From the NCBI RefSeq assembly GCF_004119495.1, contig NZ_NRQU01000010.1, forward strand, positions 47,066-111,065: DNA of 64,000 nucleotides. The letters run 5' to 3'. A program made the position numbers and the translations under genes. Positions within the stretch are counted from its first letter, which is position 1. Each line of letters opens with the position of its first letter. Source of the stretch: Flavobacterium sp. YO12 (lineage in GTDB: Bacteria > Bacteroidota > Bacteroidia > Flavobacteriales > Flavobacteriaceae). The notes beneath the pieces are model-generated. The model ran no database searches, was not told where the DNA came from, and was given only the letters and a program-made list of their open reading frames with translations. Shown here one piece after another: positions 53,832 through 63,319 of this stretch.

Positions 53832-55877
53832 ATGCACGTATGTAAAAACAGGCATTCAAGTCTGCTGCATTGTGGATTATGTGCCTTATTATGGATTTTA
53901 TTTATGAATCCGATTATGGCACAGGATAATCCTAAAACTAAGGAGCGAGACTCTTTAAAACCACTTGTGTTAAACGAAGTGATTCTAACTGCGAGCAAAC
54001 GCGAGTTTAGGATCGAATCGCCTATGCCTGTTCAGATTTTATCGGGTAAACAGCTCGAAGCACTAAACAGTCTTTCGGTTGCAGATGCGGTTCGTTATTT
54101 TTCGGGCGTTCAACTGAAAGATTACGGCGGAATTGGCGGTTTAAAAACCATAAACGTTCGAAGTTTAGGAAGCGCTCATACAGCAGTTTTTTATGACGGA
54201 ATGACGGTTGGAAATGCGCAAAACGGTCAAGTTGATTTAGGAAAATATTCTTTGGATAATATTGAAGCCATCGAACTTTATAATGGTCAAAAATCGACTA
54301 TTTTTCAGCCTGCACGAGGTTTTTTCGCTTCAAGTACACTTTTACTAAAAACAAAAATTCCTGTTTTTGAATCGGGTAAAACCACAAATATTAGAACTTC
54401 TTTTAAAACTGGATCTTTTGGATTAGTAAATCCTTCTGTTCTTTATCAGCAAAAAATAACTTCTAAAACAGCGCTTTCCTCCAATATTGAATGGCTTAAA
54501 GCCGATGGAAAATACAAATACCGCTATCAGAAAAAAGACGGTTATGATACAACGGCTGTTCGCCAAAACGGAGACATAACCGCACTTCGGGCTGAATTGA
54601 ACCTGCATACCAAATTTGGTTCAAACGCTATTGCCAACTTTAAGGCTTATTACTACGATTCTGAAAGAGGACTTCCGGGCGCTATTCTAGCTAATAGATA
54701 CGAACATGTGCAAAGACAATGGGATCGTAATTTTTTCATTCATGGTTCTGTACAGAATTCCTTTTTCGAAAAACATGAAATACTTACTAATGTAAAATTC
54801 AGCAGAGACTACAGCCGTTATATCGATCCTGATTATAAAACTCTTGAAGGCGCATTGGATAATAAATATTACCAAAACGAATTTTACGCTTCGATTGTCA
54901 ATCTCTACACTATAAAAGATTGGTGGAAAATGTCGTTTGCAGCAGATTTCTCCATTAATACGCTTGATGCTAATTTATACCGTTTTCCCTATCCTACCCG
55001 ATATTCTTATCTAGGCGTTATTTCCAGCGAAATGCATTGGAAACGACTTGATATTCAAGCCAATTTGCTTGGAGCTTATATCGACGAGCAGGTTAAATAT
55101 TATCAGCAAGGCGATAGTCAGCATGTTTTCTGTCCGGTTGTATCCGCTTCTTATCAACCTTTTACGATAAAGAATTTCAGAGTTCGAGCGTTTTACAAAG
55201 AGTCTTTTAGAATGCCGACTTTCAATGATCTGTATTACACTTTTATAGGCAACAGTTCTTTGCGTCCAGAATTTACAACGCAATACGATGTGGGAACAAC
55301 TTACAGTATTGAGCCTAAAAAAATGCTGCAATCAATATCATTTCAAGCCGATGTTTATTACAATCGTGTAAAAGATAAAATTATCGCAATGCCGTCATCT
55401 AACCTTTTTAGATGGACTATGATGAATTTGGGCGAAGTCGATATTCGCGGCTTAGAACTAAACACCAATTTCGTTTTTAAATTCCCGCAGCAAATCTTTC
55501 TAGATTTAGGTTTAAGTTATACCTATCAAAAAGCAATTGACATTACTGCAAAAGGAACAACTTACGGTGATCAAATTCCTTATACACCAGAAAACAGTGG
55601 TACAATAACCTCATCGATCAACTGGAAAAACTGGAATCTTAACTACAGTTTTATATATACCGGCGAGCGTTACAGTCAAAAAGCAAACATTCCTGTTAAT
55701 TATGTTAAACCTTGGTACACCAGCGATATGGCTCTTATTTGGAATGGAAAATTCTCAAAAATTCCTGTAAAATTAAGTGGCGAAGTCAATAATTTATTCA
55801 ATCAATATTATGATGTAGTACTCAATTTTCCTATGCCGGGCAGAAACTATCGATTAAGCCTTTCTCTAAATTTTTAA
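53832..55877 (+). CDS. btuB: BtuB-like TonB-dependent cobalamin receptor
   Basis: From ATG at 53832, 681 residues (an upstream TTG at 53808 is less likely). Signal region with NPIMAQ, TonB-box-like LVLNEVILTA, plug (MPVQILSGKQLEALNSLSVA, NVRSLGSAHTAVFYDGMTVG), then a barrel ending RNYRLSLSLNF. It is directly under a cobalamin riboswitch and followed by a BtuG-like gene, so vitamin B12 or a related corrinoid is the natural substrate. Confidence 0.9.
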   Translation: MHVCKNRHSSLLHCGLCALLWILFMNPIMAQDNPKTKERDSLKPLVLNEVILTASKREFRIESPMPVQILSGKQLEALNSLSVADAVRYFSGVQLKDYGGIGGLKTINVRSLGSAHTAVFYDGMTVGNAQNGQVDLGKYSLDNIEAIELYNGQKSTIFQPARGFFASSTLLLKTKIPVFESGKTTNIRTSFKTGSFGLVNPSVLYQQKITSKTALSSNIEWLKADGKYKYRYQKKDGYDTTAVRQNGDITALRAELNLHTKFGSNAIANFKAYYYDSERGLPGAILANRYEHVQRQWDRNFFIHGSVQNSFFEKHEILTNVKFSRDYSRYIDPDYKTLEGALDNKYYQNEFYASIVNLYTIKDWWKMSFAADFSINTLDANLYRFPYPTRYSYLGVISSEMHWKRLDIQANLLGAYIDEQVKYYQQGDSQHVFCPVVSASYQPFTIKNFRVRAFYKESFRMPTFNDLYYTFIGNSSLRPEFTTQYDVGTTYSIEPKKMLQSISFQADVYYNRVKDKIIAMPSSNLFRWTMMNLGEVDIRGLELNTNFVFKFPQQIFLDLGLSYTYQKAIDITAKGTTYGDQIPYTPENSGTITSSINWKNWNLNYSFIYTGERYSQKANIPVNYVKPWYTSDMALIWNGKFSKIPVKLSGEVNNLFNQYYDVVLNFPMPGRNYRLSLSLNF

Positions 55878-55910
55878 AATAAAACAGCAACACTAAATAA
55901 ATTCTCAGCA

Positions 55911-57056
55911 ATGAAAACAAATTTCAAATTTTGGCTTTTACTCGCTTTTGCGGCAATAGCTCTTCAAGGATGTCAGGAAGATGATCCTATTATTCGTGAA
56001 GAAGTAGAAGTTTTACCGCCCGAAACCGTTACGACCGTACAAGGTTTTTATCTTCTTAACGAGGGGAATATGAACATGAATAAAGCTTCATTAGATTATT
56101 ACGATTATGAAACCGGAAGTTACAAGCGTAATGTTTACGGTCAAGCAAATCCTGATGCGACTTTAGGTTTAGGCGATGTAGGAAACGACATTGGTATTTA
56201 CGGTTCAAAATTGTATTCGGTTATCAACAACTCAAACAAAATTGAAGTTATGGATGTGGTTACCGCAAAACGTCTTAAAGTAATTGACATCAAAAATTGC
56301 CGATACATAACTTTTGCCAATGGAAAAGCTTACGCAAGCGCCTATGACGGCGAAGTACAATTGGGAGAAAATTCTCCAAATGGCTTTGTTGCCGAAATCG
56401 ACACCACTTCGCTTTCGATCACAAAAACAGTGAAAGTAGGCCGTCAACCCGAAGAAATGGCTGTTGTAGGCAATAAACTTTATGTTGCCAATTCAGGAGG
56501 ATATAGTCCGCCAAATTACGAAAGAACCGTTTCTGTAATTGATCTAAAAACTTTTACCAAAACAAAAGATATTGATGTTGCCATAAATCTGCACAGACTT
56601 GAGGCTGATGAAGATGGAGATTTGTATGTAAGCTCTCGCGGCGATTATTATGATATTCCTTCCAAACTATTTGTAATTGATACTAAAACTGACCTCATTA
56701 AAAAAACTTTTGATATTGCCTGCTCCAATCTTACTATCGTTGGTGACAAAGCTTATATAATTGGATCTGAATTTAGTTACAGCACCTTCGATTATATCAT
56801 AAACTACAATTTGATTAATGTTAAAACCGAAACTTTACTTACAGAGAGCTTTTTACCTAAAGCGGTCAGCGACGAAATTAAAACTCCATACGGGCTTGCG
56901 GTTGATCCTGTTTCTCTAAATGTTTTTATAACGGATGCTGGAGATTATGTTTCGCCCGGAAAATTATACTGTATTGACAAAAACGGGAATACAAAATTCA
57001 CGGTTACAACTGGAGATATTCCTGCACATTTTGCCTTTAAAACAAAAAAACAATAA
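55911..57056 (+). CDS. BtuG-like beta-propeller lipoprotein (DUF5074/YncE type)
   Basis: 381 residues, lipobox LQGC (Cys21). The rest is a seven-bladed-type propeller with repeats such as SKLYSVINNSNKIEVMDVVT, GRQPEEMAVVGNKLYVANSG and TPYGLAVDPVSLNVFITDAG. In Bacteroides, BtuG is such a surface lipoprotein that captures B12 very tightly and sits on BtuB. The same gene order here supports that role. 33 bases behind the receptor gene. Confidence 0.85.
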   Translation: MKTNFKFWLLLAFAAIALQGCQEDDPIIREEVEVLPPETVTTVQGFYLLNEGNMNMNKASLDYYDYETGSYKRNVYGQANPDATLGLGDVGNDIGIYGSKLYSVINNSNKIEVMDVVTAKRLKVIDIKNCRYITFANGKAYASAYDGEVQLGENSPNGFVAEIDTTSLSITKTVKVGRQPEEMAVVGNKLYVANSGGYSPPNYERTVSVIDLKTFTKTKDIDVAINLHRLEADEDGDLYVSSRGDYYDIPSKLFVIDTKTDLIKKTFDIACSNLTIVGDKAYIIGSEFSYSTFDYIINYNLINVKTETLLTESFLPKAVSDEIKTPYGLAVDPVSLNVFITDAGDYVSPGKLYCIDKNGNTKFTVTTGDIPAHFAFKTKKQ

Positions 57057-57076
57057 TTAATCCATAAATTTTAAAA

Positions 57077-58639
57077 ATGAAGAAAATTCTACTTGCATTG
57101 TCGGTTGTCCTGCTTCTTTCGGGCTGTTATAAAGACGATATTAATGATCTAAAAAATGATGTCAATGATTTGAAAAACCGAATGGCACAATACGAGAACC
57201 TGCTTGATGTATTAAACAAAAGGTTGTATGTGGTAAACTACGAAACTAAAGACGGAAGTTATGTAATTACAATGAGCGACGGATCTAAATTAAATGTCCG
57301 CAATACCTCATCGTTTATAAAAATTGGTGAAAACGGAAACTGGTGGATCGATGGTGTTGACACTGGAAAATCTGCCAAAGGGGAAAGCGGAGCTAAAGGC
57401 GAAGCTGCAAAAATCACTATTGGAACTAACGGAAACTGGTTTGTTGATAATGTAGACACTGGCGTTTCTGCTTCTGGTCAAAAAGGAAAGGACGCTGCAG
57501 AAATTACATCGGTTGCATTGGCAAACGGAATTATGACTTTTACTTTTGCCGATGGCCGTACAATCAGCATCGTTGCAAGCGCTCCAGAAATTACACTGCC
57601 TAATCCAGCTGGTGGTTTTGCTGTAGATAAAATGCAATGGTTTAAAGTTCAGCCTCAATTAACAAATGCTGCAAATGCAACTTATAGATGGATTGTAAAC
57701 AGCCAAGAAGTTGCTGCAACAACTGACTTGTTCTATATTTTTAGTGCTGCAGGAACTTACAATATCGAGTTTAAAGCTAAAAATGGAGTTGGCGAAAGTT
57801 CTAAATCTTTTACTGTTACTGTTGCCGAAAAAGCATATTTAAACAAAATTACACGTGTTTTTGACTTCTTTCCTGCTCCAGGACAATTTGTAAATGCGCT
57901 GCCTGCTGCGACTGCCGCAGATACTGACGAAACAATGCGTGTAAAAGCCGAAACAGCTTTAACAGCAGGAAACATGATCAGCCTTGGAGGATTTGGAGGT
58001 TATGTGCAATTTGGTTTTGACCATACGATTATCAATAAAGAAGGAAATGATTTTGTTGTTCTTGGAAATGCTTTTACAGATTGGGCTGAACCTGGAATTG
58101 TAATGGTTTCTTACGATGCAAATGGTAACGGAAAAGCGGATGATGAATGGTTTGAAATTGCAGGTTCTGAACACAATAAAGCGACGACTATCAAAAATTA
58201 CGAAATGACGTATTATAAACCAGAAGCTGAACCAACTAATCCGAATGAACCAAATTACATTCGTTGGACTGACAATCAAGGACAAACTGGTTATATAGCA
58301 AAAAACCAATTCCACAAACAAACGTTTTTCCCTTTATGGAAAGGAAATAGTGTAACTTTTAAAGGAACATTCTTAAAATCTAATATTTACGATAAATCTG
58401 GCGGAAAAGGAAACAACTGGGCAAATCCTGCTTACGAATGGGGTTATACTGACAACTGGGCTAATGCTGATGTAAGAGGTCAAATCGACATAAGCTGGGC
58501 TGTAAATGCTAAAGGAGAATCAGTAAAACTAAAAGGAGTTGATTTTATTAAGGTATACAATTCTAACCGTGCTGAAGGCGGATGGCTTGGAGAAGTTTCA
58601 ACAGAAGTTTCAGGATTTAAAGATTTAAATTTACCATAA
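57077..58639 (+). CDS. Surface lipoprotein of the cobalamin uptake operon
   Basis: 520 residues, lipobox LSGC (Cys17). A coiled coil (about 22-48: DDINDLKNDVNDLKNRMAQY) is followed by two repeats of a short beta unit, NGNWWIDGVDTGKSAKG and NGNWFVDNVDTGVSASG, as in DUF4988-type domains. Then comes a PKD-like domain (about 175-250: ATYRWIVNSQEV) and a beta-rich C-terminal domain (about 265-520). Possibly a second corrinoid-binding surface protein comparable to BtuH of Bacteroides, by position only. 20 bases behind the propeller gene. Confidence 0.75.
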   Translation: MKKILLALSVVLLLSGCYKDDINDLKNDVNDLKNRMAQYENLLDVLNKRLYVVNYETKDGSYVITMSDGSKLNVRNTSSFIKIGENGNWWIDGVDTGKSAKGESGAKGEAAKITIGTNGNWFVDNVDTGVSASGQKGKDAAEITSVALANGIMTFTFADGRTISIVASAPEITLPNPAGGFAVDKMQWFKVQPQLTNAANATYRWIVNSQEVAATTDLFYIFSAAGTYNIEFKAKNGVGESSKSFTVTVAEKAYLNKITRVFDFFPAPGQFVNALPAATAADTDETMRVKAETALTAGNMISLGGFGGYVQFGFDHTIINKEGNDFVVLGNAFTDWAEPGIVMVSYDANGNGKADDEWFEIAGSEHNKATTIKNYEMTYYKPEAEPTNPNEPNYIRWTDNQGQTGYIAKNQFHKQTFFPLWKGNSVTFKGTFLKSNIYDKSGGKGNNWANPAYEWGYTDNWANADVRGQIDISWAVNAKGESVKLKGVDFIKVYNSNRAEGGWLGEVSTEVSGFKDLNLP

Positions 58640-58668
58640 TTCCGTATTCTTATTTTTTGAAAAAAGGA

Positions 58669-58697
58669 AAGTCTCAGAATCTCTGAGACTTTTTTTA
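58669..58697 (+). terminator. Terminator of the cobalamin operon
   Basis: AGTCTCAGA, loop, TCTGAGACT, T7: a relative of the AGCTTCAGA terminators with different outer bases. Confidence 0.8.
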
Positions 58698-58845
58698 TGC
58701 CTGAAAATCTTTCTAATCTGCGGCCGAGAAATAATTACACTTCTAAAGCCGACTTAAAAACAAAACACTCAACACTTTATCTAAATCATACTCAAATTGT
58801 GAATATCTATTTGAGTATTTTATGAGTTTATTTTCCTGTAAAATC

Positions 58846-58853
58846 TATCTTTG
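58846..58853 (+). promoter_or_regulatory. -7 promoter element of the DUF4494 gene
   Basis: TATCTTTG is an exact TAnnTTTG, 24 bases before the ATG at 58877; no TTG at the usual distance. Confidence 0.5.
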
Positions 58854-58876
58854 GCATCCTTAAAAAAATTAAAGAG

Positions 58877-59425
58877 ATGAGCGCAATTTGGTACGAATGC
58901 AAAGTAAAATATAGAAAAACAGATGAAACTGGAGGCCAAAAAGTACTAACAGAACCTTATTTGGTAGATGCAGTATCTTATACAGAAGCTGAAAAAAGAA
59001 TCAATGAAGAAATGGCTGCTTATATAAGTGAAGAATTCAAAATCACGAACATAAAAGTGGCAAATTATGCCGAGATTCATCCTTTTGAAAACACAGATCG
59101 TTGGTTTAGATCAAAAGTTTCTTTGATCGCTTATGACGAAGAAAGCGGAAAGGAAAGAAAATCGAATATGTATATGCTGATTCAGGCAAATGATGTGAGA
59201 GAAGCTTATGACAATACGATTCATGTTATGAAAAACACTATGGGAGAATATTCGATTCCTGCCATTTCTGAATCGCCAATTATGGACGTTTTCCCATACT
59301 TCAGCGGTGAAGAAGGAGAAACCGAAATGCTGGAAAGATTCAATGCTCTAAAAGCTTCTAAAACTGTAAAACCAGACGAAGAAACAATAGACCACATGGA
59401 ATTTGAAACTGCATCAGAGGAATAA
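58877..59425 (+). CDS. DUF4494 domain protein
   Basis: 182 residues, soluble. The family opening IWYECKVKYRKTDETGGQKV and EPYLVDAVSYTEAEKRINEE, then FEITNIK-like strands and the acidic tail EETIDHMEFETASEE, are typical of this single-domain family common in Bacteroidetes. The role is unknown. Own promoter and terminator. Confidence 0.88.
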   Translation: MSAIWYECKVKYRKTDETGGQKVLTEPYLVDAVSYTEAEKRINEEMAAYISEEFKITNIKVANYAEIHPFENTDRWFRSKVSLIAYDEESGKERKSNMYMLIQANDVREAYDNTIHVMKNTMGEYSIPAISESPIMDVFPYFSGEEGETEMLERFNALKASKTVKPDEETIDHMEFETASEE

Positions 59426-59460
59426 ATTTTCTTAAACTCCAAAAATTAAAATTACAAATT

Positions 59461-59490
59461 AGCTTCAGAGAAATCTGGAGCTTTTTTTTA
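59461..59490 (+). terminator. Terminator (AGCTTCAGA family)
   Basis: AGCTTCAGA, loop GAAA, TCTGGAGCT, T8, 35 bases after the DUF4494 stop. Confidence 0.8.
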
Positions 59491-59591
59491 TCAGCCAACA
59501 TAACTTCTATTAATTATAAAATTAAAATAAATCATATATTCGTTATTACAAAACTGACCTAAAAGCACTTGCACACTAAACCAAAAATTCC

Positions 59592-61118
59592 ATGACAAAA
59601 AAAACACTTGTTTTAATTGGATTTATCATTTTAAAATTTGTTTTACAGTACACGCTTTTAAGTCCTGAATATGATTTGCAGCGCGACGAATATTTGCATC
59701 TCGATCAAGCGCACCATTTGGCTTGGGGCTATTTATCTGTTCCTCCCGTTACTTCATGGTTTTCTTATCTAATATTTCAACTCGGAAATTCCGTTTTTTG
59801 GGTTAAGTTCTTCCCTGCCCTTTTTGGCGCACTCACTCTTTTATTTGTGTGGAAAACAATTGAGGTTTTAAAAGGTAGTTTTTATGCATTGGTTCTTGGC
59901 GCCATATGTATTTTGTTTTCGTCTCTTTTAAGACTCAATATGTTGTATCAACCCAACTCGCTCGACGTTTTGTGCTGGACACTATTTTATTATATCATAA
60001 TTCAATTTATCACGACTCAAAAATCAAAATGGTTTTATATAGGCGCAATTGTATTTGCTTTTGGGTTTTTAAACAAATACAACATTCTTTTCCTGCTGAT
60101 TGGTCTTTTACCTGCACTTTTACTGTCAAACCAAAGAAAAATACTGACCGAAAAAAAGCTGTATTCTGCCTTGATTTTAGGACTTCTTTTAATACTTCCA
60201 AACTTATTATGGCAGTATAATAATCATTTTCCGATTGTACATCACATGAAAGAATTGGCAGAAACACAATTGGTAAATGTAGATCGTCTCGATTTTCTAA
60301 AAGAACAACTCTTGTTTTTTATAGGATCTATCTTTGTTCTTTTCGCAGCTTTATACAGCTTATTATTTTATAAGCCTTTTGCAAAATACAGGTTCTTTTT
60401 TGGGGCGATAATTTTTACGCTCATTGTCTTTATTTATTTCAAAGCCAAAGCGTATTATGCCATTGGTTTATATCCTATTTATATTGCTTTTGGTGCCGTA
60501 TACCTTTCTGAAGTGTTGCAAAAAGGATGGAAATATTATTTGCGATATGTATTTGCCGCCATTCCGATATTATTGTTTATTCCGATGTACAATATTGCGT
60601 TTCCAAACAAAACGCCAGAATACATTGTAAAACATCCTGAGAAGTATAAAAAATTAGGAATGCTGCGCTGGGAAGATGGAAAAGATCACAAACTACCGCA
60701 AGATTTTGCCGATATGCTGGGTTGGAAAGAGCTTGCCCGAAAAACGGATTCTGTTTATGCATTATTCCCAAAATCAGAAAATACGTTGGTGCTTTGCGAT
60801 AATTACGGACAAGCGGGAGCAATAAATTTTTATACTCAAAAAGGAATAAAAGCTGTTTCTTTTAATGCTGATTATGTGAATTGGTTTAATTTGAATATCA
60901 AATACCAAAACTTGATTAGAGTTAAGGAATTTGAAGAAAACAGCAATGAACTCGCAGAAACAAGCCCGTATTTTGAAACTGCTTTTATCGCTGGTGAAAT
61001 AACAAATCAATACGCAAGAGAATACAAAACAACCCTTTTTGTTTTTACCAATGCCAAAATCAACATAACCAAAAGACTGGAGCAGGAAATTAAAGAAGAA
61101 AAAAATTATGCCGACTAA
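59592..61118 (+). CDS. Membrane glycosyltransferase, GT39/ArnT-like
   Basis: 508 residues with about ten membrane helices. The first loop LLSPEYDLQRDEYLHLDQAHH holds the acidic/His motif (YDxxRDE) typical of the PMT/ArnT-type catalytic loop. WFSYLIFQLGNSVFWVKFFP and a soluble C-terminal domain (about 370-500) follow. It would transfer a sugar from a polyprenyl-phosphate donor to lipid or protein on the periplasmic side. Three bases before the DUF4269 gene. Confidence 0.82.
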   Translation: MTKKTLVLIGFIILKFVLQYTLLSPEYDLQRDEYLHLDQAHHLAWGYLSVPPVTSWFSYLIFQLGNSVFWVKFFPALFGALTLLFVWKTIEVLKGSFYALVLGAICILFSSLLRLNMLYQPNSLDVLCWTLFYYIIIQFITTQKSKWFYIGAIVFAFGFLNKYNILFLLIGLLPALLLSNQRKILTEKKLYSALILGLLLILPNLLWQYNNHFPIVHHMKELAETQLVNVDRLDFLKEQLLFFIGSIFVLFAALYSLLFYKPFAKYRFFFGAIIFTLIVFIYFKAKAYYAIGLYPIYIAFGAVYLSEVLQKGWKYYLRYVFAAIPILLFIPMYNIAFPNKTPEYIVKHPEKYKKLGMLRWEDGKDHKLPQDFADMLGWKELARKTDSVYALFPKSENTLVLCDNYGQAGAINFYTQKGIKAVSFNADYVNWFNLNIKYQNLIRVKEFEENSNELAETSPYFETAFIAGEITNQYAREYKTTLFVFTNAKINITKRLEQEIKEEKNYAD

Positions 61119-61121
61119 AAA

Positions 61122-61646
61122 ATGATTGATTTTACCTCTATTACCTATTTAAAAACAGGAAATTCAAAACAAGTTCGAGTTTATGAAATCTTAACCCAAA
61201 ATAAGATTTTAGAAATCCTATATGAATTTGATCCTATTTTAACTGGCACCATTCCTATAAATATTGATATTGAAAACAGCGATCTTGATATTATTTGTTA
61301 CTGGACAAACAAAACCGATTTTATAACCAAAATTTCCACAGCTTTTAGTACTAAACCTGAGTTTAAAATTAGAAACCGTTTGATCAATAACAATGAATCT
61401 GTAATTGCAAATTTTAAAATTGATGGTTTTGAAATAGAGATCTTCGGGCAAAATACTCCGACTAAAAATCAAAACGCCTATAAACATATGCTTATTGAAC
61501 ATCAAATTCTACAGTCAAGAGATGAGAATTTCAGATTAAAAATCATTGCGCTCAAGCAAAATGGTTACAAAACAGAACCTGCTTTTGGTAAATTATTGGG
61601 TTTAAAAAACGATCCTTATACAGAATTACTCGATTACAAAATCTAA
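61122..61646 (+). CDS. DUF4269 domain protein (nucleotidyltransferase-like)
   Basis: 174 residues. GTIPINIDIENSDLDIICYW resembles the acidic SDLDI strand of nucleotidyltransferases. The words IEIFGQNTPTKNQNAYKHML and the end FGKLLGLKNDPYTELLDY are those of DUF4269. Function unknown. Co-transcribed with the glycosyltransferase. Confidence 0.85.
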   Translation: MIDFTSITYLKTGNSKQVRVYEILTQNKILEILYEFDPILTGTIPINIDIENSDLDIICYWTNKTDFITKISTAFSTKPEFKIRNRLINNNESVIANFKIDGFEIEIFGQNTPTKNQNAYKHMLIEHQILQSRDENFRLKIIALKQNGYKTEPAFGKLLGLKNDPYTELLDYKI

Positions 61647-61732
61647 CCAAGAACAAACACCAAATACAACATATTAAAATACAATTAATTAGAAACTAAA
61701 AAGCAATAATTCAAAATTTTTCAGTTATTTCT

Positions 61733-61762
61733 TTGCATAACCGTATTTAGTACTTATCTTTG
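61733..61762 (+). promoter_or_regulatory. Consensus promoter of tRNA-fMet copy 2
   Basis: TTG at 61733-61735, exactly 19 bases, then TATCTTTG at 61755-61762, and GCACCCGAAACAT as in front of copy 1. Confidence 0.85.
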
Positions 61763-61774
61763 CACCCGAAACAT

Positions 61775-61847
61775 CGCGGGATAGAGCAGTAGGCAGCTCG
61801 TCGGGCTCATAACCCGAAGGTCACAGGTTCGAGTCCTGTTCCCGCTA
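61775..61847 (+). tRNA. tRNA-fMet (CAT anticodon), copy 2
   Basis: Identical to 19337-19409, with the same 12 bases before it and the same spacer and terminator behind it. The upstream promoter spacers differ, so the duplication covers little more than the transcribed unit or has otherwise diverged. Confidence 0.95.
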
Positions 61848-61856
61848 CTAAGACAA

Positions 61857-61886
61857 AGCTTCAGAGAAATCTGAGGCTTTTTTTTT
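61857..61886 (+). terminator. Terminator behind tRNA-fMet copy 2
   Basis: AGCTTCAGA, loop GAAA, TCTGAGGCT, T9, joined to the tRNA by ACTAAGACAA exactly as at copy 1. Confidence 0.85.
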
Positions 61887-61977
61887 AAACTACGACTTAA
61901 ACTATTAGAAACAATAGACTACCTACAGCCTTTGTTCGATAAAAAATAAATTATATTATAATCGTAATTAAAATCCA

Positions 61978-63072
61978 ATGCTTAAAAAAAACAAACCCCA
62001 AGTTCTATTTTTTATTCTTTTAAATTTATTTTTCACCCTCAATTCGTTTGCGCAAAAAAGTATTTATGCCGGAATCGAAATTGGACGCAGAGCTATTAAA
62101 GTGTCTGTTGTTGATGTAAATAACATTAAAAAAGCTGATTATAAAATACTTTCTTTCTGGACAGAAAGAATTCCGTTTGCCGATCATATCAGCGCTTCTG
62201 GAAAACTTACACCAGAAGACATAAACAAAACGAGTCTGACTATAGTCGATCAATTAAAAAAAATCAAAGCCGACTATAAAATGCTGGACGAAAATATCTT
62301 TATCGTTGCCGCTCCTGTATTTACATCTGCCAGCAACTTTGATGTTTTAAAAAGCAAAATCACTTCTCTTACCAATAAAGAACTTGAAATACTTGATGGT
62401 ACTGAAGAAGCCAAAACGTTAGTTAAAGGCGCAATACCGCCTGTTGATTATGCAAATGCTTTTCTTTTAGATATTGGCGCTCAAACTACTAAAGGCGGTT
62501 ACATTGACGAACTTAAAGACAATAAATTAGAATTTATCCCTCTAGAACTTGATTTTGGCACCATGACGCTTACTGATGCTGTAGAAAAAACAGTGACCAA
62601 TAAAAGTCAGCTTAATGATATGTCAACCTATCAAGAAAAGTCATTTGATTTTAATCCAAAATTACGCAAGAAAACTAAAGAGCTGTTTGACGCAAATCCG
62701 CTTTTAATGAAAAAAGATAAATTATATTTATCTGGCGGTGCTGTTTGGGCATTTTCAACGCTTTATTATGATGAAAACGTTAAAGATCATTACATTCCTT
62801 TGACGCTTCAAGATGTTATCGATTATGACGCTATTCTGAAAAATAACTTTGGAAAATTTACAAACCTTGCCAAAACCAACAAAGAAATGGCGAGAGTTTT
62901 AAGCACTTATGACCAGAAATACCTTATTTCGGCAAACAACATATTGGTAACGTGTTTAGAAAGTATTCCAAACTTAGAAACAAAGAAAATATATTTTGTA
63001 AAAGAAGGACAAGTAACTTGGTTGATCTCTTACATTGCCGATCGCTCTAAAAAAGTAAATACTAATTTTTAA
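61978..63072 (+). CDS. Exported Ppx/GppA-like (ASKHA fold) protein
   Basis: 364 residues. A signal peptide (LFFTLNSFAQ) precedes an actin/Hsp70-fold domain of the exopolyphosphatase type: IYAGIEIGRRAIKVSVVDV for the first phosphate loop, ILDGTEEAKTLVKG, FLLDIGAQTTKGGYID for the second, and LYLSGGAVWAFSTL for the adenosine-type motif. Cytoplasmic relatives cleave polyphosphate or pppGpp. Export to the periplasm is unusual because ATP is lacking there; polyphosphate or a structural role is possible. Confidence 0.8.
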   Translation: MLKKNKPQVLFFILLNLFFTLNSFAQKSIYAGIEIGRRAIKVSVVDVNNIKKADYKILSFWTERIPFADHISASGKLTPEDINKTSLTIVDQLKKIKADYKMLDENIFIVAAPVFTSASNFDVLKSKITSLTNKELEILDGTEEAKTLVKGAIPPVDYANAFLLDIGAQTTKGGYIDELKDNKLEFIPLELDFGTMTLTDAVEKTVTNKSQLNDMSTYQEKSFDFNPKLRKKTKELFDANPLLMKKDKLYLSGGAVWAFSTLYYDENVKDHYIPLTLQDVIDYDAILKNNFGKFTNLAKTNKEMARVLSTYDQKYLISANNILVTCLESIPNLETKKIYFVKEGQVTWLISYIADRSKKVNTNF

Positions 63073-63133
63073 AGATCACTATTTAATGTATACATTGCAC
63101 AATTGTTATTCGATTTTGCATTTTAAACTAATC

Positions 63134-63166
63134 AAAGCTTCAGAGAAATCTGGAGCTTTTTTTTGA
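63134..63166 (+). terminator. Terminator (AGCTTCAGA family)
   Basis: AAAGCTTCAGA, loop GAAA, TCTGGAGCTTT, T8 in all. The preceding AACTAATCAAAG resembles the tRNA-linked spacer ACTAAGACAAAG. Confidence 0.8.
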
Positions 63167-63319
63167 ATAAAAAATGTATACTTATGCATTTTTTAGTTAG
63201 AATTCTTCGTGAAGCGAGGATGTTTTATTTTACATTCTTTGTCGATTCTCTTTGCGCCACACGAAAGGATTCGTGCGGGAGCGAGTAAAAAAAACAATCT
63301 GATACACTACCAATTACCC

